Shown: positions 48,136 through 59,612 of the stretch, in pieces
Layout of the letters: the number at the start of each line of letters is the position of its first letter
Position numbering within the stretch: position 1 is the first letter of the stretch
Source: Benincasa hispida
Lineage: Eukaryota; Streptophyta; Magnoliopsida; Cucurbitales; Cucurbitaceae
Assembly (NCBI RefSeq): GCF_009727055.1
Contig: NC_052352.1
Location: 29,272,930 to 29,336,929 of the forward strand
DNA length: 64,000 nucleotides
Direction of reading: 5' to 3'
Notes under the pieces: generated by a model
Told to the model about the DNA's origin: nothing
Databases searched by the model: none
The model's input: only the letters and a program-made list of their open reading frames with translations
Made by a program: the position numbers and the translations under genes

Positions 48136-48629
48136 TGTTCAACAACCAATTCAACCCAAACAAATACAATTCTGTGGCAGGTGATTTGTGTGAAAGAAAA
48201 TAAGCCATGTAGCTGATGCAATCTGAAGGGTAAAATCACACTTACCTCAGCTGAACTTATCATTTCAGCTTTTGTTCTCTCTCTAAGATCTAACTCTCCC
48301 GTTCTTCTTTTTCTTTATACATTCTTGAGGTTTTCTGAAGAAATCGAAGAAAGGATTGAAGATCTTTAACATGCAATGCAACAAATGTAAAGAGAAGAGG
48401 AAAAAGAACACAAAGATTATAGTGGTTCGGTCTTGAAGACCTACGTCCACTCTACAAAGGTATTAAGATCTCTTTATTCAAGCTTTCAATGTGTATATTA
48501 CAAATCTCTTTCTCATCGATTCTCTGTCGTATTTTCAGCATACATTATTGATTCAATAGTTCACTGATTTTATAAGCAGAGAGTTAGTTTTATACCGTTG
48601 TTAGTTTGTTTCAGTTTACTTTTCTAACA
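48136..48629 (-). repeat. 3' LTR of the copia element (494 bp)
   Basis: In element orientation it starts TGTTAGAAAAGTAAACTG and ends GGTTGTTGAACA, giving matching TGTT...AACA inverted ends. It contains a TATA-like GCTTATAAAATC and a run CTTTCAAT/AATAAAGAG region suited to RNA ends. A purine-rich GGTGGAAAA lies about 40-60 nt before it (near 48685) in the expected PPT neighbourhood. Confidence 0.75.
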
Positions 48630-48676
48630 GTTGTTTCTATTTCTTGTAGAGGTGAGTTGGAAGAGGAAATTTTTAG

Positions 48677-49950
48677 CTATTTTCCACCTTGAGCTAAAGA
48701 TTGCTTATACCTTTGTATTATCTCTGATTGTTTTATTTTTTTGGTTGAGTGATCTACTACCTTCAGTAGATCTAAAAAGTACTCAAGTTTGGATCGAACT
48801 ATTGCTTTGGTCAAATAATTAGATAATTTCTCTTCTGTCTTGACTTTTTCTATCATGATTTCACCTTTCTCTATTTCATTTATGATAAAATGCATTTGAA
48901 TGTTCACATGCTTAGTTCTGTCATGAAATTGAGGATTCTTTGTTAAGAATATTGCACTTTGATTGTCACATTTTATGTTTATTACTTTCTGATTAAAACT
49001 AAGTATCAAAATATCCATTTAGTAGCTTTCCAATGTGCTTTCCCTGGATTGCTCATATACCTGCTCACTAAGCTAGAACAATGAGCTAGATCAGGTCTAG
49101 TGCACATCATTAGGTACATGAGGCTATCTGTAGCATTAGAATAGGGGATTGTCTCCATGATTTCTTCTCATCTTTAGTAGAGAGAGAATCTTGGGATGAA
49201 AGTTTAAAATGTCGAGCAAGAGGGGTGCTCACAGCTTTAGCTTCAACCATGTTAAATCTTTTTAGAATTTTGGAGGTGTATTCTGATTGGCAAAGAAACA
49301 ACTTTCTTTTGCTTATGTTTCTATAAATTTCCATGCCTAGGATTTTCCTTATAGCCCCTAGGTCTTTCATGTCAAAGTCCTTGCTCATTTGAGCTTTAAT
49401 TTCATCTAGTTCATTCATATCACTGCCAGCCAACAACATATCATCCAGATAAAGAAGAAGATATACTTCTTTCTTGTTTGACCCTTCTATTATGCAAATG
49501 CAAGAGTCATAGCTACTTCTTATGAAAGTGTAGGGTTAAGATAAACTCATCAAAATGTTTATACCAACACCTAGGAGACTGCTTGAGTCTGTAAAGGGCC
49601 TTTTTTCAATAGGCACACATGGTCTTCTGCCTCTTTCTTTTTATACCCTCTAGGCTGAGATATATAGATAGTCTATTCTAGCTTTCCATGTAAGAAAGCT
49701 GTGGTCACATCAAGTTGTTATAGCTCTAGATTCTTACAAGTCACAATTACTAGAAGTACTCTGATGGAAGTGTGCTTCACCACGAGGAAGAATATGTAAA
49801 TCCAACCTTTCTCTTTGAGTGTACCCTTTATCCACCAATCTAGCTTTAAACCTAACTCCATCTTCACTTGAATTCGTTAGTTTCTTTTTGAAAATCCACT
49901 TACAGGTCACAACTTTTTTGTTTAAGAGGTAAAGAAGTTAGGATCCAGGT
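48677..49950 (-). pseudogene. Copia reverse transcriptase/RNase H relic
   Basis: From 49950 down: WIFKKK-like start, an RT catalytic LYLDDMLLAGSD (near 49450-49420; the family motif is YVDDM), LGMEIYRN, LFLCQSEYTSKILKRFNM. The RNase H end follows: CDNQSAIFLTKNPQFHDRTKHVNI and an FLTKA-like terminal region, with a stop at 48677. Frames change at about 49110 and 49019, and stops occur near 49500-49900. No enzyme could be made. Confidence 0.87.
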
Positions 49951-49960
49951 TTCGTTTTTA

Positions 49961-51920
49961 TATGGGGAGTGAAGGGATCTGATCCCATAGCGAAAGCGTT
50001 CTCTGTGAGATTGCCTTGCATCCCGTGATTCGATTTTTACAATAAAAAAATCGTTGTACTAGATGGAATAGATAAACATGTAAACTAGCATGATATTGGG
50101 GGAAATGGTTAGAACGATTCTTACCTTTGTAGATTCTCCAAGTGTCAGGAACAATCCTCTCCAAGATTCAATGAATGGATCTCCAAACAGCCTTGATCAT
50201 GAACAATGCCTTGAGCGATCTAGAACACTACCACGAGAGTTACCTCGTTTTTCTCTAGGATTCCAATAGAGGGATAGGTGGTATCCAACTATTGGGAGAG
50301 GGAGAGGAGAATAAGGTTTTGAAGATTAGAGAGGCTTAGAGAAAATTTTGCACAGTAACACTATGGAGCTGTATATTATCAGAGTTTCTCCGCAATCAAA
50401 GTGTCTCTTGCCAAAGGGCCATGGAAAGGTCTTTATATAGAGAAGAGTCAAACATCTTTTCCAATATATTTTCCTTTTCTATAATTAATTAGATACATTT
50501 ATTTAATTAATTAACCCATTTAATTAAATAACACTTATTTAATCAATTAGCCCAATTAAATAACATTTATTTAATTTGTACAATTAAATACATTTATTTA
50601 ATTTTTGATTTGCACAATAATTAAATAACTACTTATACATTAAACCCAATTTAATGTATACATTTATATCATATACATCCCATGTATATGTGCAAAACTT
50701 CTCTATTAATTAATTCTTTGTGAATCTAATTCACTTGAGTTAATTAATTTGAATCTTATTATACTTTCCAATTCGATTTAGATCATATCCATAATTAATT
50801 ATATATTAATCACATTAGTATATAGTTTTCTCAAATTAATTTGAATAATTCAAATTATCCCTCTTAAGTATCCTCTAGTGACCTAATGAGGGGACATGGT
50901 GGACCTGTAGATCAGAAGCTCAAATGATATGAGATTAATTGGTTAAACTCATTAACCAAGTTAATCAATATTCGTTAACTGTGGGTACACTCCACTAAAG
51001 ACCCACAACTGCATTCTTCTCAATACAGATATGTTTCTGTGTCCATGGATATAGACTAATACCAGCAAGTTAGTGCTTCACGAGTGTTCATAACTCCAAC
51101 TAGGTCAAATTATTGTTTTACCCTTGGGTTACCTCTGGCTCTTTAAGTACCAGTGTTCCTTTAATGAACAACCTATTTATGGTCCAACAAATAAAGAGAA
51201 ACCCCTCTCGGGCTAATGAGAGGGTAGAGCCTTTTGTTCAAGTCCTGGAGACACCACTTAAGGAACACTCATCTACTTACCCTCAAGGAGGGAAGAAGTG
51301 AATTCTATCTTATATTATTATGTTCCCAGCTCCCCACTTGGTCTCGTCCCAAAAATTGTAGGCATATTGGGTCGGCGAACTGACCACCCTTAAACATATA
51401 AATCAAAGGAAAATCCCTCGTGTACATGTGTTCATAATATACTCAGGATTAAGACTAAGTCGCCTAGGTCATCCTATTGAAATAGAAACCTAATTAGGCA
51501 ACGGTGTTACATCTAGTGGTTACTATTTCGGGGTTCAGTCTTATGTAAACTCATTATATAGGATACCCCCATCGCGTGTCACCTACACGAATGCGTGGAT
51601 CATAATGTTTATTTCAAATACAAAGTGGGTCGTATCTATAGTATTACCAGGATAAGGTTGATAAGGTACCCAACCTTATCCCTATACTATAGATCCTTTA
51701 GGTTGTATCTTGAACATTGATCCCTATATGTCTCCATGCATAGTTCAAGACTCATAAGGTAGCCTTGGATGTTAGTTTATTGAATTTAGGGTTATTAAGA
51801 CAAAATAGACAACAATACGAACAATAACATTTATTGAATTAACATCTATAACTCTTTATTGATGACGATAAATTAATAACATTTACTATCTATGAGTTTT
51901 AGGGCATAAAACACAATACA
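49961..51920 (-). mobile_element. Solo LTR (1.96 kb) inserted in the copia RT
   Basis: In its own orientation it starts TGTATTGTGTTTTATGCCC (from 51920) and ends ACTCCCCATA (49961). Flanks TTTTA (49956-49960) and TTTTA (51921-51925) are a perfect 5-bp target duplication. Removing it rejoins copia RT coding between an MNSK-like and a TWILT-like stretch. Interior holds AT-rich TTTATTTAATTA repeats (about 50500-50610) and no ORF of note; LTR-LTR recombination would explain loss of the rest. The end CATA instead of the usual CA is odd, perhaps a point change. Confidence 0.82.
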
Positions 51921-51925
51921 TTTTA

Positions 51926-53050
51926 CTGTTCATGACCTTCACCCACCGTTTCTTCTTTTTACTATTGATGGCTTGTTCATAGTCCCTTGGTTCATCATCA
52001 TCTAGATCATCACATAGATTTGCAAAAGCCACATAGTCTTCTTCTCTGTATCTCTGAGATGATCTCCTTTCTCTTTTACTTCAGTCTCTTATTAGAGTGT
52101 AGTCTGTTAGGTCCTGTGGTTGAGGTTCTTTAGTTTCTGCCTCTGTTCCTGTCTCTTCCTTTTCAAGCTGATCAGTGTGATCAGTTTGAATAAGATTTGA
52201 AGGGGTTTGATGAAAATTAGAGAATTCTATCTCAAATTGGTAAGTCACCGTTCCACCACCAGATTTAGCTGATTTAGGATCTGTAGAATCCATATAGAGC
52301 ACTTCTTCTCTGAATACCACATTCTTGCTAATTACACTTCAATTAGATTTGAAATCCCACAACTTAAACCCTTTAGTTCCTTCTGGATAGCCAATGAGCA
52401 TACATTTCATAGCCCTAGGTTGAACCTTCCCTTGTTTGACATGAATATATCCCACACAACCAAAAGACTTTAAGAAAGAGAGGTTGGAAGGACGCCTTGA
52501 TCAAATTTCCTCAGTTGTTTTAAGATCAGTAGCTGTGCAAGGTCTCTTATTGATAATAAAATAAGTTGTAGCTACTACTAAAAGGACTCTTCCACTTTAG
52601 CTTCTGAAATCATGCATCTGACCCTTTCTAAGACAGTTCTGTTCATCCTCTCAACCACTCTATTCTACTGTGGAGTATATGCTACTAATTTGTGTTTATT
52701 TATTCCTTTCTCAGCACAAAAATCATTAAAATTATTGCCTAAGAACTCTAGTCCATTGTCTATTCTCAGGTATTTTATTTTCTTATTAGATTGATTCTCA
52801 ACAATAGATTTCTAAATCTTAAATTTGTCAAATGTTTGGTCTTTGGATTTTAGCAAAAATACCAAAACATTCCTTGAGTAATCATCTATTAAAGAAAGAA
52901 AATACCTTGAGCCACTCCATGAAGGAGTTCCTGTGGGTCCCCATAGGTCAACATGAATGTAGCTAAGAGCTTCTGAGGTAGAATGAGTTCCTTTCATAAA
53001 TTTCTGCCTTTTTGACTTCTCAAAGACATAATGTTCACAAAAATTCAATC
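51926..53050 (-). pseudogene. Copia integrase and integrase-RT linker relic
   Basis: From 53050 down: HYVFEKSKRQKF (end of the GAG-pre-integrase Cys/His region), then the integrase core with Asp in IHVDLWGPTGTPS, LIDDYSRNVLVFLL, a second Asp in LRIDNGLEFL, and VVERMNRT (Glu) near 52640. Next come the DUF-type KLWDFKSN and VVFREE motifs, and an acidic linker up to DYEQAINSKKK at the RT start. Stops or frame changes at about 52812, 52690, 52560 and 52340. Confidence 0.85.
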
Positions 53051-53084
53051 TTTTAGTGCCTCTAGTATTGATCAGCCCCTGTCT

Positions 53085-53763
53085 CTATAGTTCTAAAATT
53101 CCTTTTTCACTTATGTGTGAAACTCTTCTATGCCACAAATCATTCTCATCCACTTTATCCTTCTGATCAACACAAGATTGAGCTGATAAATTAACATTTT
53201 TCACAAAATAAAGTCCATTAGACTTCATTCCAGTAAAGAAAACCCTTCCTTCCTTCATGATCTCTAGGCTTCCATTCTTCCCAACAAAAGAACAACCTAG
53301 GTCATCAAGTATTCCTATTGAGATTAGGTTCCTTCTCAGTTGTGGAACATGCCTTACTTCCTGAAGAAGTATACCTCTGTTGTTTTGGAGTTTGAGTATC
53401 ACCGAGTCTATTCCAATCACTTTACAACCATGATTGTCTCCCATGAATACAAAACCACCATCCCATGGTTTGTAGGAAATAAACTATGCTTTTGATGATG
53501 TCATATGATAGATGCAGCCTTCCAACACCCAATCCTTCTTTCCTTCATGATCTTTTGCTTTTTTCTCAGTGGTAACTAGGATTTCTGTAAAGCTAAATCC
53601 ATCCTCCCCATCAGAGACATCTCCCCTTCCATGTTCCTTAAGCTTTCTGAAGTCTTTTCTATAGGGATTTTTCTCTCTCAGGGCAGTTTCTCTTAAACTG
53701 TCATTCTTTATGGCAAAAGAATAATTTTAGAATAAATTTATCCTTTTGAGACCTATGTCCCTT
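53085..53763 (-). pseudogene. Copia GAG-pre-integrase, protease remnant and gag end
   Basis: 53444-53085 carries the region between protease and integrase: KVIGIDSVILKL, EVRHVPQLRRNLISIGILDD, GLYFVKNV, and ENDLWHRRVSHISEKG (the HxxxH-type GAG-pre-integrase motif). Upstream, near 53540-53500, the protease signature normally read DSGCS.HM is reduced to EGCIYHMT, so the catalytic Asp is lost. A decayed gag/zinc-knuckle region reaches the gypsy insertion point. Confidence 0.8.
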
Positions 53764-55451
53764 TGATAATGGGCAAAAATGCACGTTATTACAGTGCTAA
53801 GTTATTAAACAATGAAAGTTTGCGTTGATAAAATATATAAGATTGTGTCCAAAAAGCATTAAGTCCATGACATTGCGGTTGCATGCGTTTATCGCATAAA
53901 AACAGTTAACTTTAGTATTTTTATGCAAAATATGCGTTGACGAAAGGCGGAAAGCGTGCTAACAAGAAATCAACAGTCGAGTGCAGCATTACTGTAAGGC
54001 TTTGCGGTGATTTGTGCTCGCAAACACCTGTTCAAGAAGGATTGCCGCAACTTGGTGGGGGCATCTGGGTGAAAAGCATAATCAATCACGATGAGACAGA
54101 AAGCTGATGACGGTCGAGTCCGAATTAAGTTGACAAGCCGCTAACAGTCTATTGTAGCAAGTACACTCAGATTTTCGGTGACAAATATTCGGCACATCAG
54201 TCAGAGAATTAAAGCCATCCCATCTTTGCAATCATAAGAGAGAAGCCGCCTTTAACCCTGAAGCTCTATAAATACCAACGGTTGCCTTCAGCAAAGGAGT
54301 TCAGCTAGTTCAGTGAGTTCGAGCACTTAGAGAATTTTTCCCTTAGATAAAATAGCCTTGTTCTTAGTTTTTCTTTTATTTTAAGGCGGAGCGAGAGAAG
54401 AGAAGAGACGTTGGATGATCGCTCAGGGTAACACGAGAGAGAACCCGGAGGCGTGGAAAGCAGAAAGCGGGTCGACTCTCGCGAGAGCGAGACTATCTTT
54501 TGAACAGAGTAGAAAAGACAATGTCAAAGCCTTGGGAAGCAAGAGATTGCTACCAGGCTTTTTATTCTCATCTTGCATTGTTATTTTGTATTTCAACTCT
54601 ATATCTATACAATGAAATTTCTTTATCTACATCTGTTTACTCTCTTGAAAGCATGCATGAGTAGCTAAACTTATCGAATGGGTTGAAAAGAACTAAGCTA
54701 ACATGACCTAGGACCTTCATTGCATACGATTATCTTGTTTTATGCTGTGTCCAACACCCCTTTAGAGCTACTCGAGAGAGAGTCTAAAAAAAGAGCCTAA
54801 AGACTCGAGAGAGCTAAGTTAGAATCTAGACTCGAGAGAGCAAGATTAGATCTGCATAAGCAAGAGATAGGGACTTAGAGATAAGCTATGTTTGCCAACC
54901 GCATCGCATGCACCCTAGAGATAGGTATGATATTATGTGGTCGCCTTATTTGTATGTGTGTCCTTTTGTCATTGCATAAATAAGAATAGAGGCTTATGTG
55001 TAGGTCCTATAGACTTATTGCATATATCGCATGCGTTCTAGTATTAGAAGCCGTGGCATTTGCGTCGAGAGATGATTTGTTATTGTATGTGTGTTGCATG
55101 ATCGCATAACATGAATGCATCCTAGGAAGTGTTAACCAAACCCCTTCTCAACCCGTTCACCGTATACTCATCACATTTTTTGTATTATGGACTCTTTTCA
55201 AAACTCCACTGCATTTATTTATTTTACACCGCAAACAATAACACCAAACAACTATTTGATTTACCGGTTACCACAAAGTCTTTTGGAAAATTATCATTGC
55301 ATACCGTTTTCCCTAATCCCTGAATTCGAGTCTGGACTTACCAGGAAACTCAGTGAGGTTTATACTTGGATTCCACTGAGAAAACCTGTTGCTCAACGCA
55401 TTTCCATCAACGCATTTCATTCCATAATTTCAATCATAAAATAACGCATCA
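53764..55451 (+). repeat. 5' LTR of the gypsy element (1,688 bp)
   Basis: Starts TGATAATGGGCAAAAATGC and ends ATAACGCATCA (TGAT...ATCA inverted ends). A TATA box TATAAATA lies at 54267-54274 and several CTAGAGATAGG-type leader motifs occur near 54910. The first ~955 bases align with 63043-64000 with roughly 10% differences, mostly transitions, and a ~13-bp gap near 54040. Frames inside it (for example 54415-54615) are LTR sequence, repeated at 63707-63940, not genes. Confidence 0.9.
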
Positions 55452-55457
55452 AGTTTT

Positions 55458-55476
55458 TGGCACCGTTGCCGGGGAT
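55458..55476 (+). other. Primer binding site, tRNA-Asp type
   Basis: TGGCACCGTTGCCGGGGAT, six bases after the LTR, complements the 3' end of plant tRNA-Asp(GUC) (TGGCGCCGTTGCCGGGGAT) with one G-to-A change. Confidence 0.88.
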
Positions 55477-55542
55477 TTTAGCAAATCAGTGTGCTAACGG
55501 TAATTTTTCTGATTTCTTTGCAGCTCTCAATCTCTGGCGAAG

Positions 55543-56562
55543 TATGACCCAGAGATTGAGAGGACATTCAGAAGGAGATTAAGAGACAGCCGCTAATAAC
55601 AACAACCAGATAAAGACGATATGGCGGAGTAGCCTGGAAACGAAGCACCAAACGAAAACAACGTCATGGCGAATCCAATCCTACTGGAAAATGATCGCAA
55701 TAGGCCCATTCAGGACTATGCATCGCTAAACCTCTACGATTTCTCTCCAGAAATCATGAGGCCTACCTTTGATGGATCCCGATTCGAAATGAAGGATATG
55801 GTAACCAAGAAGAGAGGCACTGGTAAGTTTGCCATGGTGGCTTTGACGCAGAGCTCGAAATCAATAATCCCACCGAAGATGAGCGATCCTGAGAGTTTTA
55901 CTATACCTTGCTCTGTTGGAGGATTGTACATCGGGCAAGCATTGTATGACATGGGAGCCAGCATCAACTTGATGCCTCTGTCAACTTTTAAGCAGCTGAA
56001 AGTGGGGCAACTTGCGCCCACGACCGTGACTCTCCAACTAGTAGATAAATCTCTGGTGCATCCAGAGGGGAAGGTGAAGGACATGCTAGTTACCATCGAC
56101 AAATTTATATTACCAGCCGACTTCATCGTCTTAGATTACGAAGCCGACAAAGATGTGCCCATCATACTGGGGCGACCATTTTTATCAACAGGTCGTGTCC
56201 AGATTGATGTGCACAAAGGAGAGATCACCTTGAGTGTGAATGGATAGAAGCTCAAGTTCAACATCATCCGTGCCATGAAGTTTCTTGATGAGGAAGACCT
56301 GCATGAATCTGATGACGACCAGAATTTGACTGAAGAAGAAAAGCCTGACGAAGAAAATGAAGAAGAGGATGCAAGTGCATCCATTGTTGCATGTAATACG
56401 ATCATAGAAAAAACAAACAAGGAAGTTGAGATGATCGCAACCCAAGAAGAAGAGCCAACAGAAAATGAAGAAAGAAAAACAACGCAACGGTCCTTGAAAG
56501 AACCACCAATAATAGAGCTGAAGACCCTGCCGAATCACCTAAAGTATGCATTTTTGGGGTAG
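55543..56562 (+). pseudogene. Gag remnant fused to gypsy aspartic protease
   Basis: 55543-55590 keeps the gag start (YDPEIERTFRRRLRD), followed by stops; 55666-55770 keeps PILLENDRNRPIQDYAS. Almost the whole gag body is then missing, and the frame runs straight into the protease-side region and the retropepsin (active site DMGASINLMP at about 55950; usual DLGASINLMP; flap/second half VPIILGRPFLSTGR at about 56158). After a stop at 56245 (Gln codon in relatives) it continues KLKFNIIRAMKF and a Glu-rich linker to 56562. The internal gag deletion is clean and in frame, so a gag-less fusion may have been made by recombination. Confidence 0.85.
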
Positions 56563-57391
56563 AACGAAAAGTTGCCAGTAATTATTTCCTCGGAACTTAA
56601 TGAAGACCAGGAGAATGTGTTGATGCGCATTCTGAGAAAACATGTGCGAGCGATTGGCTGGACACTTGCAGACATTCGAAGAATTAGCCCCGCATACTGT
56701 TTGCACCAAATTCGTCTCGAAGAAAACCACAAGGAATCGATCGAACATCAGCACAGACTCAACCCTGCGATGAAAGAGGTCGTTAAAAAGAAGATCATCA
56801 GGTGGTTAGATGCTGGCATTATTTATCCGATAGCAGACAGCACGTGGGACAGCCTCGTGTAGTGCATGTCGAGAAAGGGTAGGATGACGGTAGTCCCCAA
56901 CGCAAATAATGAGCTGATACCGCAACGGACCATCATCAGGTGGCGTATTTGCATGGACTACCGCAAGCTGAATGTGGCAACGAAGAAAGATCATTTCCCT
57001 TGACCTTTCTTTGACCAAATGCTAGACCGTCTGGCCGGAAATGACTTCTACTGCTTTTTGGATGGGTATGCCGGGTATAACCAGATTATGATTGCTCCAG
57101 AGGATCAGGACAAGACCACATTCACCTATCCATATGGAACTTTTTCTTTTCGTCACATGTCGTTCGGCCTCTGCAATGCGCCGAGCACGTTCCAAAGGTG
57201 CATGATGGACATCTTTTCAGAATATCTTGAGGACTCTGTTGAAATATTCATGGACGATTTCTCTGTCTATGGGCACACATACGAAGTCTGTCTTGCCAAC
57301 CTGGAGAAGATATTGAAAAGATGCGAGGAGACAAATCTCGTACTTAACTAGGAAAAATGCCATTTTATGGTGAAGGAGGGCATTGTGTTGG
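56563..57391 (+). pseudogene. Gypsy reverse transcriptase, N-terminal part
   Basis: Continues the protease frame: LPVIISSELNEDQE, HVRAIGWTLADIRRISP, HQHRLNPAMKEVVKKKI, ICMDYRKLNVATKKDHFP, FDQMLDRLAGNDFYCFLDGY, FGLCNAPSTFQRCMMDIF, and the catalytic FMDDFSVYG at about 57250. Stops at 56860 (Gln codon in relatives), 57001 and 57349 (Trp codon in relatives). Cut off at KEGIVL by the solo LTR at 57392. Confidence 0.92.
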
Positions 57392-58082
57392 TGTCACACC
57401 CCCTCCTAGATTACCCTTTTATTCTAGAAGAGGATATGACCGTGATAGCTACTAGCTCTACTGCCAACACTCACCACTCAAGCCTTCTAATCTAGATACC
57501 AACCTGTTCATCTTTATTAGTAATATATGCAAATAGCTAACCTCCCTTAAGTTCTTATGAAGATTACATAATTACAAGCATACAACCAAGGCATTACTTT
57601 TATAGAAAAATATTCACAGGTGGCCCAAACATTCCTACAGAAACCCTAGTCCCTCACAAAACATGTGTACATAAACAGATTATCAACCTAAGCCTTTTAA
57701 TAAGCCGAGTCTTTCGGTGGCAAGCAGCAGCAGGATCAACCTTGAGGAAACTGACCGCTACCTGAAAAGGGAAAACACAGAAATTATGTGAGCTAAAAGC
57801 TCAGTGAGTGACTATAGAATCGTAAAGCAACAAACGTAGCATCACTATAAACACGTAAATATACCAACGAGTAAACTCAAGCAATTGTCTCTATATGTAA
57901 CTGTAAACCACTCTCAGACATCATTAAACATTAATATTCCTTAGTTGAGAACGAGCCTAAACGTTCTAGCTCCCAAACGTTTATTACCGACCAAGAGACC
58001 CATACTTCGGACTCTTATTCATAACTGCCTACGTGCACGTGGCCACACTAAGTACCATCATATTTTAGGTATTTCCGCTTAG

Positions 58083-58270
58083 ATACCTTCTTAAATTTGT
58101 CCTTCAGTATCGAGCTACTATGATAGCTTATCATATGTCCTTCAGTATCAAATTGGCCAGATACCTTCTCAAATGTCCTTCGGTATCAAATTGGCTAGGT
58201 ACCTTCTCAAATGTCCTTCGGTACCTAATTGGTTAGATACCTTCTCAATGTCCTTCAGTATCAAATGTGT
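58083..58270. repeat. 37-40 bp tandem repeat in the solo LTR
   Basis: Units of AATGTCCTTCGGTATC, AAATTGGCTAG and ATACCTTCTC at about 58083, 58140, 58180, 58218 and 58250, about four full copies. Confidence 0.85.
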
Positions 58271-58744
58271 ATTTTGTAACATCAAATTAAGTTCCATTTC
58301 CTAGTATTTACACAAGGGCTGTTCCATTGCCACTCATTTATACAGGAACTCATTCTCTCATAGCTTTCCTCTAGGAAGCATATATCAAAATCAGAAACAT
58401 AGCTTTTGTAAAGGTTACACAACATACCTTGGCCTGTGTTACACACATACAAGTTGGGAAACATGCATTAAGTTATTCTCCAACCATATGTTACTTGAGG
58501 AAGTATAAATACATCATTAATGTCACTGTGTTTAACTTGATCATATATGCATGAGTATTGGAAACCTTAAGTTTACTGAGTCACTCACCATTCGTCAGGC
58601 TCTTATTGGTTTATACGCTTCCCTATCTTTTCTTGGCCTGAAAAGATATAATTCCCGATTAAACTACTTAGAATTCCTAGTAAAATATCTCAAATAATTC
58701 ATTTATTAAAGGAACTTCCATCAATACAGACAGATTTACTGGCA

Positions 58745-58862
58745 AGATCCCCCTGAGCGAGGTCAGTGAGATCCTCTAGAGCGATGCTAGCGAGATCCTC
58801 TAGAGCGATGTCAGCGAGATCCTTTAGAGCGATACCAGCGAGATCCTTTAGAGCGAGATCAA
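58745..58862. repeat. 28-29 bp tandem repeat in the solo LTR
   Basis: Four copies of GCGAGATCCTCTAGAGCGATG followed by a variable 5-7 bases (TCA, CTA, TCA, ACCA), then two weaker AAGTGAGATTTCC copies at about 58900-58960. Confidence 0.85.
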
Positions 58863-59612
58863 GCTTTTCCTGTGAAATTCTTAGCGATACTCACCTCAAT
58901 AAGTGAGATTTCCCCTAGATAGAGATCCTCCTTACAAAATAAGTGAGATTTCCTTTATAAATGGGATCCTTATGCCCAAATCATGCTATAATTCTCCATG
59001 ATGAACTGCATGCTTGTTCCTCACAAGCAGCTGTCTGCTTATGCACCAATTCTCTATTATAACTTCAAAAATTCATAACTTCAGAGCTCTTTTCAAGAAA
59101 TTTCCTTCTACAAACTTGTTTAGATTTAAGTTTACTTCCTTATCTTAAACTTTTAGCCCAGATTTCCTTATAGTTTGGCTTAGAACTTCCAAACTTCACC
59201 TCAGGCCCTGATTAATCCATGGTTCTTCCTTTTCTGCAAATTCTCTACTTTTGTTCTTCTTCTTTTGCAATCTTTCTCCAGCAGAACAACCTTGAAAACT
59301 AGATTCTTCCAGCTTTCAAATGGCACCGAATTCGCTAAATTTGCTCTTTCAATTGCCAAAACCTTGCTTTTGAAGTTTCACTCCCCTTTTTAATCTTTCT
59401 ATCGCTTCCTGAGTTCAAAGAATAAATTGCCATGTCACCCCACACTTAGTGCCTCCAGCCAGACTAATGATTGAGTTTCTTCATTTGATATATTTTCCTT
59501 TCCTTCCTTCATAATCCCTATAAACAACATGAACTTCTATTTAATAAATATATAATATAACATTCCTTTAGCTAAACATGCTTATCTAAGGAACCTAAGT
59601 TCGAGGTTTACA

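Larger units (their letters stand above)
48136..53763 (-). mobile_element. Ty1/copia retrotransposon, 3' two-thirds, minus strand
   Basis: Read leftwards from 53763: gag end, protease, GAG-pre-integrase, integrase core, reverse transcriptase and RNase H, then the 3' LTR (48629-48136). This PR-IN-RT-RH order defines copia. The 5' part was separated by insertion of a gypsy element at 53763/53764 and should continue beyond the right edge of the window. A solo LTR (49961-51920) is inserted in the RT. All frames are broken, so it is an old dead copy. Confidence 0.88.
57392..59612 (+). mobile_element. Solo LTR (2.2 kb) inserted in the gypsy RT
   Basis: Starts TGTCACACCCCCTCC and ends GAGGTTTACA. 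Flanks GTTGG (57387-57391) and GTTGA (59613-59617) are a 4/5 matching 5-bp target duplication, and removing the insert restores the RT reading from GIVL to HRVSPDGL. Contains two tandem repeat zones (58083-58270 and 58745-58862) and no ORF. The other LTR and interior are absent, so it is a recombination product. Confidence 0.88.

Noticed and set aside
54415..54615. 66-residue gene in the 5' LTR
   Set aside because: The same frame recurs in the 3' LTR at 63707-63940; it is LTR leader sequence.
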